From Brachionus plicatilis (lineage: Eukaryota; Rotifera; Eurotatoria; Ploima; Brachionidae): a stretch of 64,000 nucleotides of DNA. The stretch covers positions 819,389 through 883,388 of the forward strand of contig QEOQ01000256.1 of the NCBI GenBank assembly GCA_010279815.1. The letters are read 5' to 3'. Both the position numbers and the translations under genes were made by a program. Shown here in pieces: positions 21,083 to 34,200 of this stretch. The notes beneath the pieces are model-generated. The model ran no database searches. It was given only the letters and a program-made list of their open reading frames with translations, and had not been told where the DNA came from. The first letter of the stretch is position 1, and every line of letters starts with the position of its first letter.

Positions 21083-23939
21083 ACAAACATCTTTTTTTTT
21101 AGGTTAGTCGCAGTAAGAAAATTAATTATTTTTAATAATATAATTTTATTTTCCAAATTTCATGCATATATAACCGGTCTAAAATAAAATCAAATATTTT
21201 AGAAAACGGTTTTTTTAGAAATATCAAATTATATTTTTAATAAATTCTATTTTTAGCATGTTTCGAGATTTAGCTAAATATGTTTTTTAACTGTGTAACA
21301 TAAATGAATATTTTAAAATCGAAGAAACCCGGGCAATTTGACATTATTTTGACGGAAAAAAATACTCAAATATTATGAAAAAAATAATTAAAACTAAATT
21401 AAACTAGTTAATAGTAAAAATTGGATTTCTATCAATCGATTAAAAACGTATTAAATCAAATAATGTTAATTAAAAATTCATTCAAACTCAAAATTTTCAA
21501 AAAATGTTAAACATTATCGATAATTAAAATTTTGAAATGACATCATTCTAGATCTGATTAGATTTATGAGTAAAAAATTAAAATAAAATGAAAAGCCATA
21601 TTTTTAAAAATAAATTTTTAGAATTAGAATCTCTGAAAATTTATAATTTTTAATTATATTTATTATATTTTTCGTATCTTCGTTATAATTTCAAACAAAT
21701 TTTTTGCATTATGGTTATATCTGTAACAGCCAAATCCTAATTTGTTTTAAGCATCCTGATTAAAAATAATTTAGACCAAAGAATTGGTTTAGGCACGCTG
21801 AAATTGAACTTTGTCTTTCCTTTCAGTCAAGCGTTAAAGGAAACTTACCATTAAATTAAATAAATTTAAAATAGAAAATGGTTTAAAAAATTGTGATCTA
21901 CTTTTAAAACAGTTAATTTAATTTTGTTTTTGTAGAATCAAGAAAAACGCTATCGTTGATTGATTTTAAAATTTAATTCTTATCAAATTTTTTTATTGAT
22001 GTGCCGAAAAATAACTTCTTAAGTCATAAATTGCTTTTTGATTTCGAAAACTTTAAAAAATAACTTATTAGAATTGTATAACTAATTTTTTTTTTTTTCA
22101 ATTCAAAATAAAATTTTTCATTTGTTTCTTTTCCAAATTTATTAGAACATTGTAAATAAAATATATTTTAATCGGATAAACAATCCTAATTTCTTACTCT
22201 AATGAATTAAGCATGAGAATTAAGCATTGTTTTTAGTGATTAGTAAAATATATAAATTTTAAAAATTTAAATTTTTGCATTTATCTTTCTTACAATTTCG
22301 CTTTGGAAAATGTAATTCCAATTTCAGAGAATTTCAGGTGAAAAACACCGAAACGAATCACACCAAATTTTCACTTAAAATCTTGAATGATCAATATTGT
22401 TAGTTGGCTTTTAGCAGAAACATGTCTTAAAGAGTATCTACCCTAAGTATTTATTTTTAGGCTAACAAAAATTACTTCAAAACTTTAATTTTGCACAAAT
22501 ACAGGAGAAAATGTGCAAGAAAATAAAACAACATAAAGTAATTTTTATAACATAAGAATGCAAAAATAAAATTTTATTAATTATTCTTTGTTTTCCTGAA
22601 AACAATGAAATCACTATTTATAACTTGATTAATCACATTTTTGCTGAGATTTAAATTATTTAAATTTTTTATTTCATAACAGTACTACTGTTTTGAAACT
22701 GTTTGGAATTTTCTCAAAGTATTTTAAAGTTATATACTGCTAGAAAAAAACTTTTCCAATAATCTTGGTATTAAAAAGAATCTTAAAAAGGCCTTAAATA
22801 CTGAAAATTTCAATTCATAAATTTACCAACAGATAATTGACATCTCAAGTTTTCGATTTATATATATTCTATATATTTATTCTTTGCTAAGGTCAAAATT
22901 GGTTTTTAATTCGTTTTTATAGGTATTTGTTGTTACTAACGGCTTCAATTTTGGAAATAATATTTAATATTTCGCTGAATAAAAAAAAATGAATGTTAAC
23001 CACCGAGACATTTTACTTTGTATTGTTGCTAATTAAATTTAATTGAAAATTTATATTCTGGTCAAAATTTTATAAAAATCAAATAGTTTTTTGATTTTTT
23101 AATCCTTAATTTAAGTAATACAAAATAAATTAAAGTTTTTTTTGGATTTCATAGGTTTGAGAAATTAAGAATCTTAGAGAAAAATTTCAATAAGAAAAAA
23201 TCTCTAGACATATTGCTACTCTCTTACCCGAATTGTCAACAAAACCAACAAAATTTCTTTAAAAAAATTTCCTAAAGCCGGAAAATTTTCTTGTCTCAAA
23301 ATTTTAAATTTTTCATGATTTTTTTAATTAAAAGATTTCATTAATTTTCAAAATAAAAATAGAAAAAATTTAGTCACTATATTCCAAAATCAAAATTCAA
23401 ATTTGAACAATAAACAACATTTTAGTAGGTGTCAATCAATGAAAAATAATTAGTCCTTAATTTTTTTAATTTTTCATAAACTTGTCCCTTAAGTTCTCTT
23501 TAAAAATAAAAATGATTCTTTTCTTTTTTTTTTAAATTGTTTATTTAAATTTGAAATGGCACTGAGTAATAAAACTCCTTCTGCTATTAGATAAGTAAAA
23601 AAAAATAGAATTTTAAAATGAATAAAGTAAACAAAAAAAAATTTTTCAAAAATAAAGTACAAAAAAGAATGAATTAGTAAATTACTGGAAAAACGATAGC
23701 AAGTTTTTTTTTTTTTTTTAATTTTTAATGAAAGATTGAAAATCAGAGAGATAAACCCTTATCATTTAATCATTCACTGAATTCATTCCATATATTACAT
23801 AATGGAGTTTTTTCTTACAGGATCTTGAGCTGTTAACAAAAACACTGACATATTCTTAAATAAATTCAATAGTAAGTGTATTTTTGAAAATAACACTATT
23901 TTTGAGATATTTAAACGAACTTCAATGTTATCAAGCTTT
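21083..23939. other. Gene-poor AT-rich region
   Basis: No open frame, RNA gene or repeat that I can support. The composition is homopolymer-rich A/T throughout. Confidence 0.6.
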
Positions 23940-25910
23940 ATGTCATTAGGAAATTTATCAGGAGATCCGATGGAGTATCATGAGGAAAATTATAACTGTA
24001 CTTAATTGAAATATTTTGGAGAACTATAGCCTAGAGTGGTTGGTCTTTGAGACTAGAATGGGAATAAAGAAACTATAATCAATAAAAGAGCCAATTAATG
24101 ATTTATATATATTTACCAAAGTGTTGTGGTTTAGTTTCCAAGACTTTTGTGCCAAAATTTTTAAGACGTTAATACGATCAATGCATCTTGATCTAATAAA
24201 GCCTTCATGTGAGTCGAAGCTAAGGTTTTCATCGAAAGTGATGCCTAGAAATAAAGGCTTTTTTTCATACGGTATTTTTTTTCCAAATAGTTTTAAAATA
24301 AGAGATTGGTTATATCCTGGATTTCCGGAGAAAATGGTATGACTTCACTTTTCGGGGGGCCATTTTCATTTTCCATTTTACAAGCCAAGCTTCATTTTTT
24401 TTCAAATAGCAATTTATTAATGTGACAATTTTACCATACTTTTTAAATATAAAGTAGGAAACAAGATCATTGGCAAAAAGAAGAGAGTAGCTTTTATTTT
24501 TTGAGTTCAATTTTGGAATGTCATTTATAAATATTTTAAATAGGAGAGGACTAATAATAATAATAAAAAGCTGAAACAAGTTTAACTTGTATTAGTATGA
24601 GTTCAATGAACCATACTTTATCAGCTATCTTTATTTTTCGATCGTATCTAAACAGATTTTGAAACAATTAATTGACCTGGCTTTTATAGTTCGATCTGAC
24701 AATCTATTCCATTTTGAAACAATCCTGTTCGAAAAAAAATTGTGTCTTTGTTCACAATTTCTTATTAACTGTCTCTCAAGTCGATGCTTATGTCCCCTTA
24801 CATTTGATGCTGGACCATCAGTGTGAATAGAAATAGCCGACTTGACCGGTTGAAACCAATTTATATTGTTTTGTCCATTGTATACTTTAAAGAATTGTAT
24901 TAAATCACCTCTCTCTCTTCTTTTCTCGAGTTTTGTAAGTCCAATTTTTTCCAGTCTTCTTTGATAGTCGAGGTTTCGCAGACTAGCCACTAATTTTGTC
25001 GCTCTACGTTGCACTTTTTCAAGTAATTTTGAATCTTTTTTTCTGTAAGGATTCCAAACTGGTGCAGCATATTCTAAATGTGGTCTAACATAAGTTGTAA
25101 ACAGAATTTTGAAAGTTTCAATATTCCAGAATGTAAATGTTCTTCTAAGCATTCCAAGTACCGAATTTGCTTTCAAAACAGCTTGACTTACATGATCGTT
25201 CCATTTTAAGTCGTCTGACAGTATAACACCTAAGTCACGCTCCTTTTTAGTAATATTATGTGCTGAGCCATCATCTTTTGTCATTACTAGATTAATAGGA
25301 TTTGAACTGAATTCACGTTTCGAAATAAACATTGTTTTACACTTCTCATAATTGAAAGCCATTTTCTACTCTCTAGCCCAACTTACAAGTGAGTCAATGT
25401 CATTTTGTACGCATTTGATGTCTATCCAATTCTTTATTTGTACAATTAATTTACTGTCATCAGCAAATAATTTCAATAACTGCTTAACAACCTCCAGCAT
25501 ATCATTAATTACATTTCCTTGAGGTACCCCTGACTGAATGTCACCCTGAGTAGAAGAATAGTCATTTTATTTTAGAAAAAACTTCCTATTATTGAGGAAA
25601 TCTCTTACCCACTCCAATATATAAAGTGGTACTTTTAATTGGGACATTTTGTAAAGTATTCCGTTGTGCCAAGTTTTATCAAAGGCTTGAGAAATGTCAA
25701 AAAATAATGAGCACACTTTTTTTTTCCTATTGAAAGTTTCAGATATTTTTTGAGTCATGAAAACCAGATTATCAGCTGTTCGTCTATGTGTTCGAAAGCC
25801 TGATTGTTGCAAACAAGTCAAGCTATTTTCTTCAAGATACTTATATAACCTATTTCTTACTATGCGTTCTAATATCTTGCCTAGACAACTAGTAAGTTCT
25901 TTTCTTTTCG
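23940..25910 (-). mobile_element. Non-LTR retrotransposon (LINE family B), split by a second LINE
   Basis: The 5' part (25910-25509) encodes reverse-transcriptase motifs LTSCLGKILERIV, SGFRTHRRTADNL and FDISQAFDK, ending at GVPQGNVI. The 3' part resumes at 24552 with SPLLFKIFINDIPKL and FANDLVS, then the C-terminal domain down to about 23940. The protein matches the copy at 38558-40310. Stops and an altered catalytic motif (FANDL in place of FADDL) show it is dead. It is truncated at its 5' end. The break coincides exactly with the inserted LINE at 24553-25508. Confidence 0.85.
24553..25508 (-). mobile_element. LINE (family A, CR1-like), 5'-truncated, nested in LINE B
   Basis: It begins inside the reverse transcriptase at NDMLEVVKQL, carries KLFADDSKLI (the catalytic YxDD-type box) and continues through the 243-residue frame 25362-24631 (EKDLGV-like motif, RPHLEYAAPVW, VQRRATKL). 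One in-frame TAG separates SWARE from KMAFN. A short 3' UTR and an (ATT)n tail end at 24553. The host LINE continues on either side with no lost codon. Confidence 0.85.
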
Positions 25911-27973
25911 CTGGTTATCTTAATTTATATTTAAATTTCAGAATATAAATTTAATTGATTTCATAGATCTAATGGCCGAATTAATGCTTTAAAAATACTC
26001 TCCCATAAACCTTGGAAAATTATTAAAATACTCTAAACGTTTCAATTATTGACTAAAATTTTAACATTCGTATTATTATTTGCATACTAAACTTATCATG
26101 TCATTCAAAATATATCAGTTAAAAAAATACATCATCTTTCATTATTATACACCTTTGGATATCTCAGATAAGATCTAAGAAAACTTAAATTGGCCTATAA
26201 TTTTATTATCATTAATTTAACTTCACCTGTATTTTACTTACTAATAAATGTTTGCGTTTAAAACTATTTTATTAAGACACAAAAACTTTTTATAATTAGA
26301 AAAAGCTTAATCAATGTAACAATTCTTTATTGTTCGAAAAAAATTAAAAGTCTTAAAATGACTTTTAAACTCCAAAATAATTGACGCCTTTTTCTTCCTT
26401 CCGAATAGGTGAAAAAATTATACTAAAATTTTGGAAATAATTCGTATATCAAAAAAGTACATTTATTTTAGTGATAAATAAGTAATTTTCTTTACAAAAG
26501 AAATTTCTTGTCCTTAAAATTGATTTTGAATAAACACAAAATAGATCAGTACCCTGAACCTATTTGCGAAATTTTTCAGGCAGCTAACCTGATACCAATA
26601 CATATTTATAATTAAAAAAAAATCATCAAATTCTGTAAAAAGTTTTAGTATTCAAAAGCCTTTTAGAATTAAAAAAAAACTTTAAAAATAAAATTAAATT
26701 CGAACTATTAATTAGCAGTTCTTGTTCTTCCACCAAATGATCATAGCTTGTTCGTAAAATTTTCAGCAAAGACACTTTGCTTTTCTTTTAAATTTACTTC
26801 CTTCCTTTGAATATAAAGGATACAAAAATTCACTTAAGATTTATACTTTTTGGCATTTATTTTAAAAACAATATTTTCATGACTTTATTTTCCTTTCAAA
26901 AATTTTAATGCCAGATCAAAAAATTTAAAATAAAATTCTAAATAATCTATTTCAAAATGAATTGATACAAAAATAAATAAAAAAATTTCTCATTTATTAA
27001 TTTTCTATCAATTAATTCATTCTTCAATTAAGTGTTAGCTTTCTAAATTTCATACAATACGAAATTATATAAAAATATTTTGAATCAAAATAAATTTTTA
27101 TTATAAAATTAAAATTTGAAAAAATGCTTTTTCTATGACATTGACTTTTTAGGATTAAATTATGAATGCTTGAAAGATTTTTTTCTAATAAATAATCTCG
27201 ATTTGATATTAATGATTGTATTTGTAAAATTACGTAAACACCGAGTGATATAGCACCACTGTAAATTTCCATATAAAATTTGAATTGAAAAATAGTTTAA
27301 GTGAACTTAAGCAACTAAGATGATCCATCTAATTTTTCTATTGTTTTAATTTTTTAAAGTATTAGTAGTAGGCTATTACTCCTGACACTTTTATTTTATA
27401 AATCATTAAATTATTTAAAAAGTTTTTATTTTTAAATTTATTTATTTACTTCAAAATAAAAAAAAAAACACAAAAATAAATAATAAAATAAAAGGTAAAA
27501 TAAAAAGCTATTAATTAAAATAAGCCTTTAAGATTAGATTTATTTAAAAGCTTTGTACATTGCTACATAATTTAAAATATTGTGATAAACTTTAATCTGC
27601 TCGAACAAATTTGAAAAAAATTGAAAATTTCAGCCTCTTAAAATTTCACGATTTATAACTCTAAATGTGTGTAAAAAGTATTATTAATTTGAATTTTAAT
27701 TAAATAAGAAGATCTTTGAGCATAAAACTTAAAAAGACTTTTATTTTAAGAGATTATCCTTTTTTGAAGCATAATTAAGGGGAAAAATTTCATATTGTTT
27801 TTTATTTGGCAGCTTTCTTTTTTAATTCAGCCTTAAAATCTTATTATCTAAAAATCGATTTAATATTTTATTTTTATGAAATAAAAGAGGCGAAAATTCA
27901 ATAAACTTTTAGAGCGAATTTTTATGCGGTGTAATTTGTAATTGGTATGACCGTTTTATCTAAAATTAAAAAT
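25911..27973. other. AT-rich region downstream of opsin 2
   Basis: No supported gene. The frame at 27024-27272 lacks any recognisable domain. The 3' UTR of opsin 2 should lie just below 27974. Confidence 0.55.
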
Positions 27974-30084
27974 TTAACAAACACAAATCAAATTTAAACC
28001 TAAAATATTACCTCTACTCATCGATACTTCGTCTTGTTCTTTCTTTTCATAGAAAAGTCCCATTGTAAGTTTTACTCTGATTTGTTTATTTGAAAAAATG
28101 TACAAAATAGCACTCCATACAAGAGTTGATTTGGCAAACATGGCTGGAAGGGTTCCTGCTAATGGTGGCAAATCATCTCCAATAAATGAACTGTATAGTG
28201 ATACCATTGCATAAGGAGTCCAACTTATTACAAAGCCCACTATTTTTTTTAAATAAAATGATTATTTGTTTGATATAAAAAAATGACACTTGTTGTAAAC
28301 TTGATTAAAATTTTATCAGTTGGAAATAACTTCTTACACAAAAAATTAATGAACCTATAAATTTAGACTAATGGCTTTTATTGAAATCTGAAATATTGAT
28401 TAAATTACTCAGGGTATTGAATTTTTTTCATTTTCTTTATTCAAAAATTAGTTTCGATTTTTTGAATAAAAGCGTTTAAAAAACAGAAAGAAAAAATTAT
28501 CGGGTCTTGTACCCTTCCCGGACAATTGACCACCAATCAGACATATATGATTGTCCATGGACAATTGTCCGGGAAGGGTACAAGACCCAAATTATCTTAT
28601 TAATTCCAAAAGTAAATATTGGGCGTTTTATAAATAAAGATTATTTAAATATTCTAATCCTTTAAGAGGCTAATAGAAAATGGTTTAGGATTATAAAGCA
28701 TTAAATGAATCCCAAATAATTGCTTTGATTGTACCATAAGATTTTACTTAAATTTGAGAAAGTTAAATTCTTTTCAAATTGATCATTTCAATTCAGCTAA
28801 TTTTGAATATTTTTTTTATATAAGAGATAAATTATTATTGAAAATTTGATGCATTTTTTCTTAACCCAAATAAAAATCACTGTAAAAATTTTCTGCATTT
28901 AGTCTATAAATAAGTATTCAAATCAAATGTGCAAAATTATTTTTAAACACTTTTTTTACCTGAATCAACAATTCTACAATTTAAAATTTTTTTTATTAAT
29001 ATATTGAAAATTAAATATTTTATTGGTTTAGTTAGACTTAAATTAAAATCTATTAAATGATTTGAAATTCAAAAGTTTTCTTATTAACTGCTGACAAATT
29101 CGTATCTGTAGGAAATTAAGCATTAATAAAAAATTAATTCTGAATTACCAACTAAAAATATCATGATAACAGTCAGATTTCTTTCCATTTGAAGCCTTTT
29201 TTTAGCTTTTTCATCTTGAGCATCTTTGGTCATATTAGGCAGATTCCGAATCTAATTTTAATTTTTAGATTAATTAAAATGAAAAAAAAATCTAAAATTA
29301 CAATAATGACAAGCTTGATATTGGCAAAAAATATGATAATTAAAGGAATTGTGTAGACCACTAAAAATATTGTCACATTATAACTTATTACATTGAATGA
29401 TCTTTCGAACCATTCTACACTACAACTCGTAAGAGCACCCTCAAGAGAGTAATATGACCATCCTAGATAGGGAAACATAGCCCACATAACACCCATAAAT
29501 GTACAAATAGCAATCACAACTAATATAACATTTGTGCTGATACTTTTGATGCTCATAGGCTTATAGATGATGAAAAATCTCTCAAATGAAATAGCAGCCA
29601 TCAAATAAATTTGAATTATACCCACGATGTACATTACCACTCCACTAAAGTGGCATCCTACTTTTCCAAATGGCCATCTTCAAATATTAAAATTAATTTT
29701 TGAAATAGTTTGCATCTTTTCATTCTCTTTTAGTTTTTTTTTAATTATTTACATTTAAAAAATCTAAAGAGTGAAAAATTGCTATGTATAAATATCTAAC
29801 CTGCAGCTGAAATTACTGATGATAACAAATGGAAGTTCAATCACAGAAGCAGCTAGATTGTATGCAGTCAATGCTATTATTAGCATGTTTAGCGAAGTTC
29901 TTAGTTCCTTGTATCTGTAAAAAACCCATAACAATAATGAGTTGAAAAACACGCTTGACAAAAGCAAAATGACACAATAAACTGCAATAGCATTTAAAAT
30001 AATACAATTGACTGGTGATTTCATGTTCCATTTTTCAATATGATGGTTGACGCTAGTCGAAAAGTTTGAATAATCTTCGATCAT
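27974..30084 (-). CDS. Opsin 2 (light-sensing GPCR)
   Basis: Exons 30084-29801, 29677-29302, 29251-29149 and 28239-27974 give 342 aa. The start is the ATG at 30084 (MIEDYSNFS). It shares SYYSLEGALTSCSVEW with opsin 1, has SFERFF at the helix 3 boundary (Phe replaces the Tyr of E/DRY), SWTPYA in helix 6 and MFAKSTLVWSAILY in helix 7, where Lys291 is the retinal attachment site. Exon 3 encodes intracellular loop 3 and the start of helix 6 (IRNLPNMTKDAQDEKAKKRL). The first splice junction is in the same place and phase as in opsin 1; the others differ. A possible donor after 28012 (GGTAATA) would replace the last residues. Intron 3 holds a small fold-back element (28502-28588). It is clearly a divergent paralogue of opsin 1; the spectral class is unknown. 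Confidence 0.9.
28502..28588. mobile_element. 87 bp perfect hairpin MITE with 8-bp target duplication
   Basis: Twenty-seven-base perfect inverted arms, starting GGGTCTTGTACCCTTCCC, surround a 33-base loop. The flanks AAATTATC (28494-28501) and AAATTATC (28589-28596) are identical 8-bp duplications, as made by hAT-type transposases. It lies in intron 3 of opsin 2. Its high GC content stands out against the surroundings. Confidence 0.85.
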
Positions 30085-31246
30085 TTTTTCAAATTCAAAA
30101 TTTTTATGACTTGAAATTATTTAACTTTAAAAGATAACTGAACTTATAATATTTTACTATTTTAAATAAATTAGATTTTAACAAGTGGTTGTCAATGATG
30201 TTGGTGTCAATTTTTGATCAATATTTAACGCTTTGAGTCGGTATTTGCGTCACCAACGTTCGTAATTTGTTTTATGATGGCACTTCAATATTACTTTTGT
30301 GAAAAATAATTTTCTTAATTAGTTCCAAAAGAATACCTGAACGGTTTATTGAGTATATTTATGTCAGAACCCTTGGTGAGTGTTTCATTAGACATGATTA
30401 TTTTAATCAAATGATTTCAAAATTTAGCATGTTTGTTTCATTTTAATTTTTCTCTTGAAAAAAATTAATTTAGATAAAATTAAAAAAAATACAACTTTAA
30501 AATTTCTTACTTAATCTTATTCGAGTCAAGTTTAGCCCAATGTTTGTCTCTAAATGAAATTCTTTGAGTTCTGTTTAAATTTTTTAATTATTTGATCAAC
30601 AAAAAAAGATTTCATTTAATTTAAATTCAAATAAAAAAAAACACATATGGGAATTAATTAAATCACAAGAATAATGAAAAAAATTTTGAAAGCTTAAACA
30701 ATAAAACCAATCTAAAATGCTTATCATTGAGATTTTCAAGTAAATCCATTCATTTATTTAAAATTAATTTCCTCTATGAAAAAAAGAAGTTTATATATTA
30801 TAATTATTTACTAACAGCGCTTCAATCGGATCAGTTAAATTTTTTTGTAAAATGTCATGATAGCGATTTTTAATTGTCTTTTATTGTAATTTAACCTAAC
30901 CGAATGACCTATTTAAAAAAATTTTAATTTAAGCAAATTATGAGGAGAAATTCGAAATTTGTTAAACCGAATTGCCCCAAAATTTTGACTCATCCATATA
31001 GACCGACCGGTTAACCGAATGAGGTGCAATTAGGTTAATTTATTTATTTCATTTTATTTTATTTATTTCATTTTGTGCCAATTCTGGCGATGTATTAAAA
31101 TTAAAAAATGAAAAGTGCAAAAAGTAAAATGTAAGACAGAAAATAATGATACAAATTTGTAATTAAATTTGATTTTTTTAAAAAAAAATTTTTTTATTTT
31201 ATTATAAAAAATATAATAAAAATATTAAATAATTTAAATTTTTATA
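30085..31246. other. AT-rich region upstream of opsin 2
   Basis: No coding sequence. A TTTATTTATTTCATTTTGTGCC block near 31030-31080 may be another retroelement tail. The opsin 2 promoter is expected just above 30084, but no motif can be assigned. Confidence 0.5.
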
Positions 31247-31293
31247 TTAAATCGACGCGTTTCGCCTTGATTAAGGCTTCTTCAGGATCTAAA
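31247..31293 (-). ncRNA. Hammerhead-ribozyme-like motif
   Basis: Read on the minus strand: a 7-bp stem I (one G-U pair) joins bases 31292-31286 with 31253-31247. The core CUGAAGA (31285-31279) is followed by one extra A and a 5-bp stem II (GCCUU/AAGGC, loop AAUC). Then come GAAA (31263-31260) and GUC (31256-31254), with the predicted cut after 31254. Stem III would be only A-U and C-G around two bases, but ACGCGU is self-complementary and could pair between two copies. The extra A after CUGAAGA departs from the consensus, so activity is uncertain. Confidence 0.4.
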
Positions 31294-34200
31294 TGACCGA
31301 AAATTTTTTATTTTTTTACAAATTATTATCAAAAGAAAAAGAGAAAGAAAAAAGCAAAATATAATAATAAAAATTTTTTTAGAAATTATAAAATTATTTG
31401 TAAAAATTATACACAAATTATAACAAAAAGAAAAATTTTTTTAATATAAAATTGTAAATAATTTTTTGATACAGCAAAATTGAAAAAAGAAAAAGAGAAA
31501 AATTTTTTAGAATAATTTTTACAAAAATTTTAAGTGAAAGTTATGAAACATTTACTAATAAAAAGTGTTTACCTTATTGCCCTTTTTGCCCAAAAAATGA
31601 TTCCTAACTAACCATCATTATTCTTGTAGATAATTTAACGAGCTTTCCAAAAATGTGTCTAGTTTTTGTTCGAGAACAATATGAAAGAACATGTAACGTA
31701 GATGACAAAAAAAAGGCAAAAGAAAAAAAAAATAAGAAAAAAAAGTTTGCTTCATTTAAGTTTATTTTAAATATTCAAGATATCGTCTCTAAATTCTTAA
31801 TTAGTAAAACAAAAATTATGAAATTTTACAATTAAAATTTAATTTTTAAATAATTAATTAAATTTGTGCAATATCTTAAAAATTGTTGTTTCTGGACAAA
31901 ACCTACACATATTTTTGAAAAGCTCGTGCAATTCTCTTCACGAATTATTCTGGTTAGTCGGGGACCAGTAGGGAGACCAGGTTTCCATAGTCATTTTTTG
32001 TATTAAATTAAAAAACTAACATCATATAAAAAAGGCTTAGAAAATTCTGAATCGAATGGTAATTTCGATTATCGAAAAAACTGAGATAACAGATATTCAC
32101 CCTATTAAATATCATCATGTTGTTTATTTATGTTTATTGACAGATGCTAAAATTTAAGATAAGTTAGCAGTCGAATTAGGTTGGATTAAATCAAACATTT
32201 TCATGGTAAAAAACACCAAAAATCAAATTTAAAATTTCACTAAGTCTCATTTATTTCCCCAGGAGTTTTTTGAGCTAAAATTCACCGTAAAGATGACAAG
32301 CAAATATCAAACAAAAACAATCATTTAATTATATGAACCATAAATTATATAATTATTTTAAAAAGTTCAATAACATATATTGTTATAAGGAAAATATAAC
32401 ACTTTTGAAAAGATGTCACCCGGTTAAGACATTAAATAGTTTTCCTATTTTAAAATATATAAATTTTATCAAAGAATAAAGATAAAAATTTAATTTAATT
32501 TTTTAAAGACATTTTAAAGTTAAATTTTTCTGACTTAACGCTTCATAATATTCAATAAGTAGCCGTAATTTTTCAAAAAATTTTTTAATTTTAGTCATAA
32601 CTTTGACTTATTTAAAAAAAATTCATGACTTTGACTTAAATTTGCGACTTAAAAACAAGTATGAAATTAAATATTGATCCTACAAAACCTAAGTTATCCC
32701 AATTACCGGATTTATAAAATAAAATTTGTTTTCCTAAAAAATTTTTAATTATTCGGTATTAAAAATAAATTATTAATTATAAAATTTTGAATGTCTTTCA
32801 ATAAATCTAATTTTAAACTTGTTCACAACTATATTTTAAATTTTAAAATAAAATAAAACTTAAGTTAAAAATAGATAAATTCTAGAATTATATTACTCTA
32901 AGAATTTAGTACTTCAAAGTCCTTTTTTCATCATAGCATCAAAGCCGAATTATGTTTATATAAAACCTAAGTTTTTAAATTCAATTTAATTATTCACTAA
33001 TGAAATTCTCGATGTTTAATTTTTTTTAAACATAGATTAAAAAAAATATTTATAATATTCCAAGTAAAAGGGAAATAATTTTGTCAATTTTTCCTGTTAT
33101 TTTAAGAATATAGAACATCTTACGTGCATTTCGTAAAAATATTTAAAATCAATTATTTTTAATTATTAATTTTTTAAAGCAAAATTCAATTTCAAATTGC
33201 AGAAAGAAACAAAATTTAAAAAATAATTATTTAAAAAATTTGTTTAATTTATTAGGAATTAAAAAAATCTAAAAAAACAACAATTTTTTGAGTGTAAATG
33301 AAATAAAATTAAACTTGTACTTTTAACCTTGCATTTTTATCTTTGCTTAAAATATTTCTAATTTTATTTAATTTTTATTATTTTTCTTTTATTTTTTTTT
33401 ATTATTCATTATTATTTTTTAATAACAAAAACCTAAAAAATTATAATAATAAAATTTCGAAATAACTTTGAATTTCACAGTTTTGCTGTGAAATAAGAGT
33501 TCCATTTATGAACATTTTTAAAACAAGTTAATATTTCGTTTAAGCATTTAAAAAATTAAATTCTTGTTTTAGTTGCAAAAATACTAACTGAAACAAAAAT
33601 TTTATCTTTTAATTGCATTTTAATGGCAAATTTTACAAAATTAGAAAAGTTCTAGCTTTAAATCTAAAAAAATTTCTTTAATAAGCTTATCTTTTGACAA
33701 GTTTTAATTAATCAAAAAATAAATATTAAATAGGAAATTATTATAATTAAATAGTTTTTATAGTTAACAGGCTATTTTGTTAAGAATTTTTGATTAATCG
33801 ATAGAGCCAGCTTAAAAAAATTTAATTTCTGGGACTTGGTTTACTAAGTCTAAATAAAAAAATAAATTAGATATGAAATAATTTATTGATATAAGGATTT
33901 AAAAAAAATAATTTAATCAATACTTAATGCAGAACTGCAGATAGCTTTAATTTTAAATAAGTTATTTATAAAAAAGAGTACCAAAAGGAAATTATTTAAC
34001 GATTTAATTATTTAAAATTGATTAAAAAATTTGGAATTAAATTTGTTCACGAATTTTTTGGAATTTTTAGAATTGAATTTTTTTATTTGAAAAATTTTTA
34101 AATTTTATAAACGAATCGATGATTTTTTTACATTTTGTATTCAAGGCTCTTTCAGATTTAAAAAAAAATAAGAATAGTCAAATAAGCAAAAAGTTGATAA

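Noticed and set aside
31653..31835. 60-residue Lys-rich open frame
   Set aside because: Low-complexity AAA/AAG run with no conservation signal.
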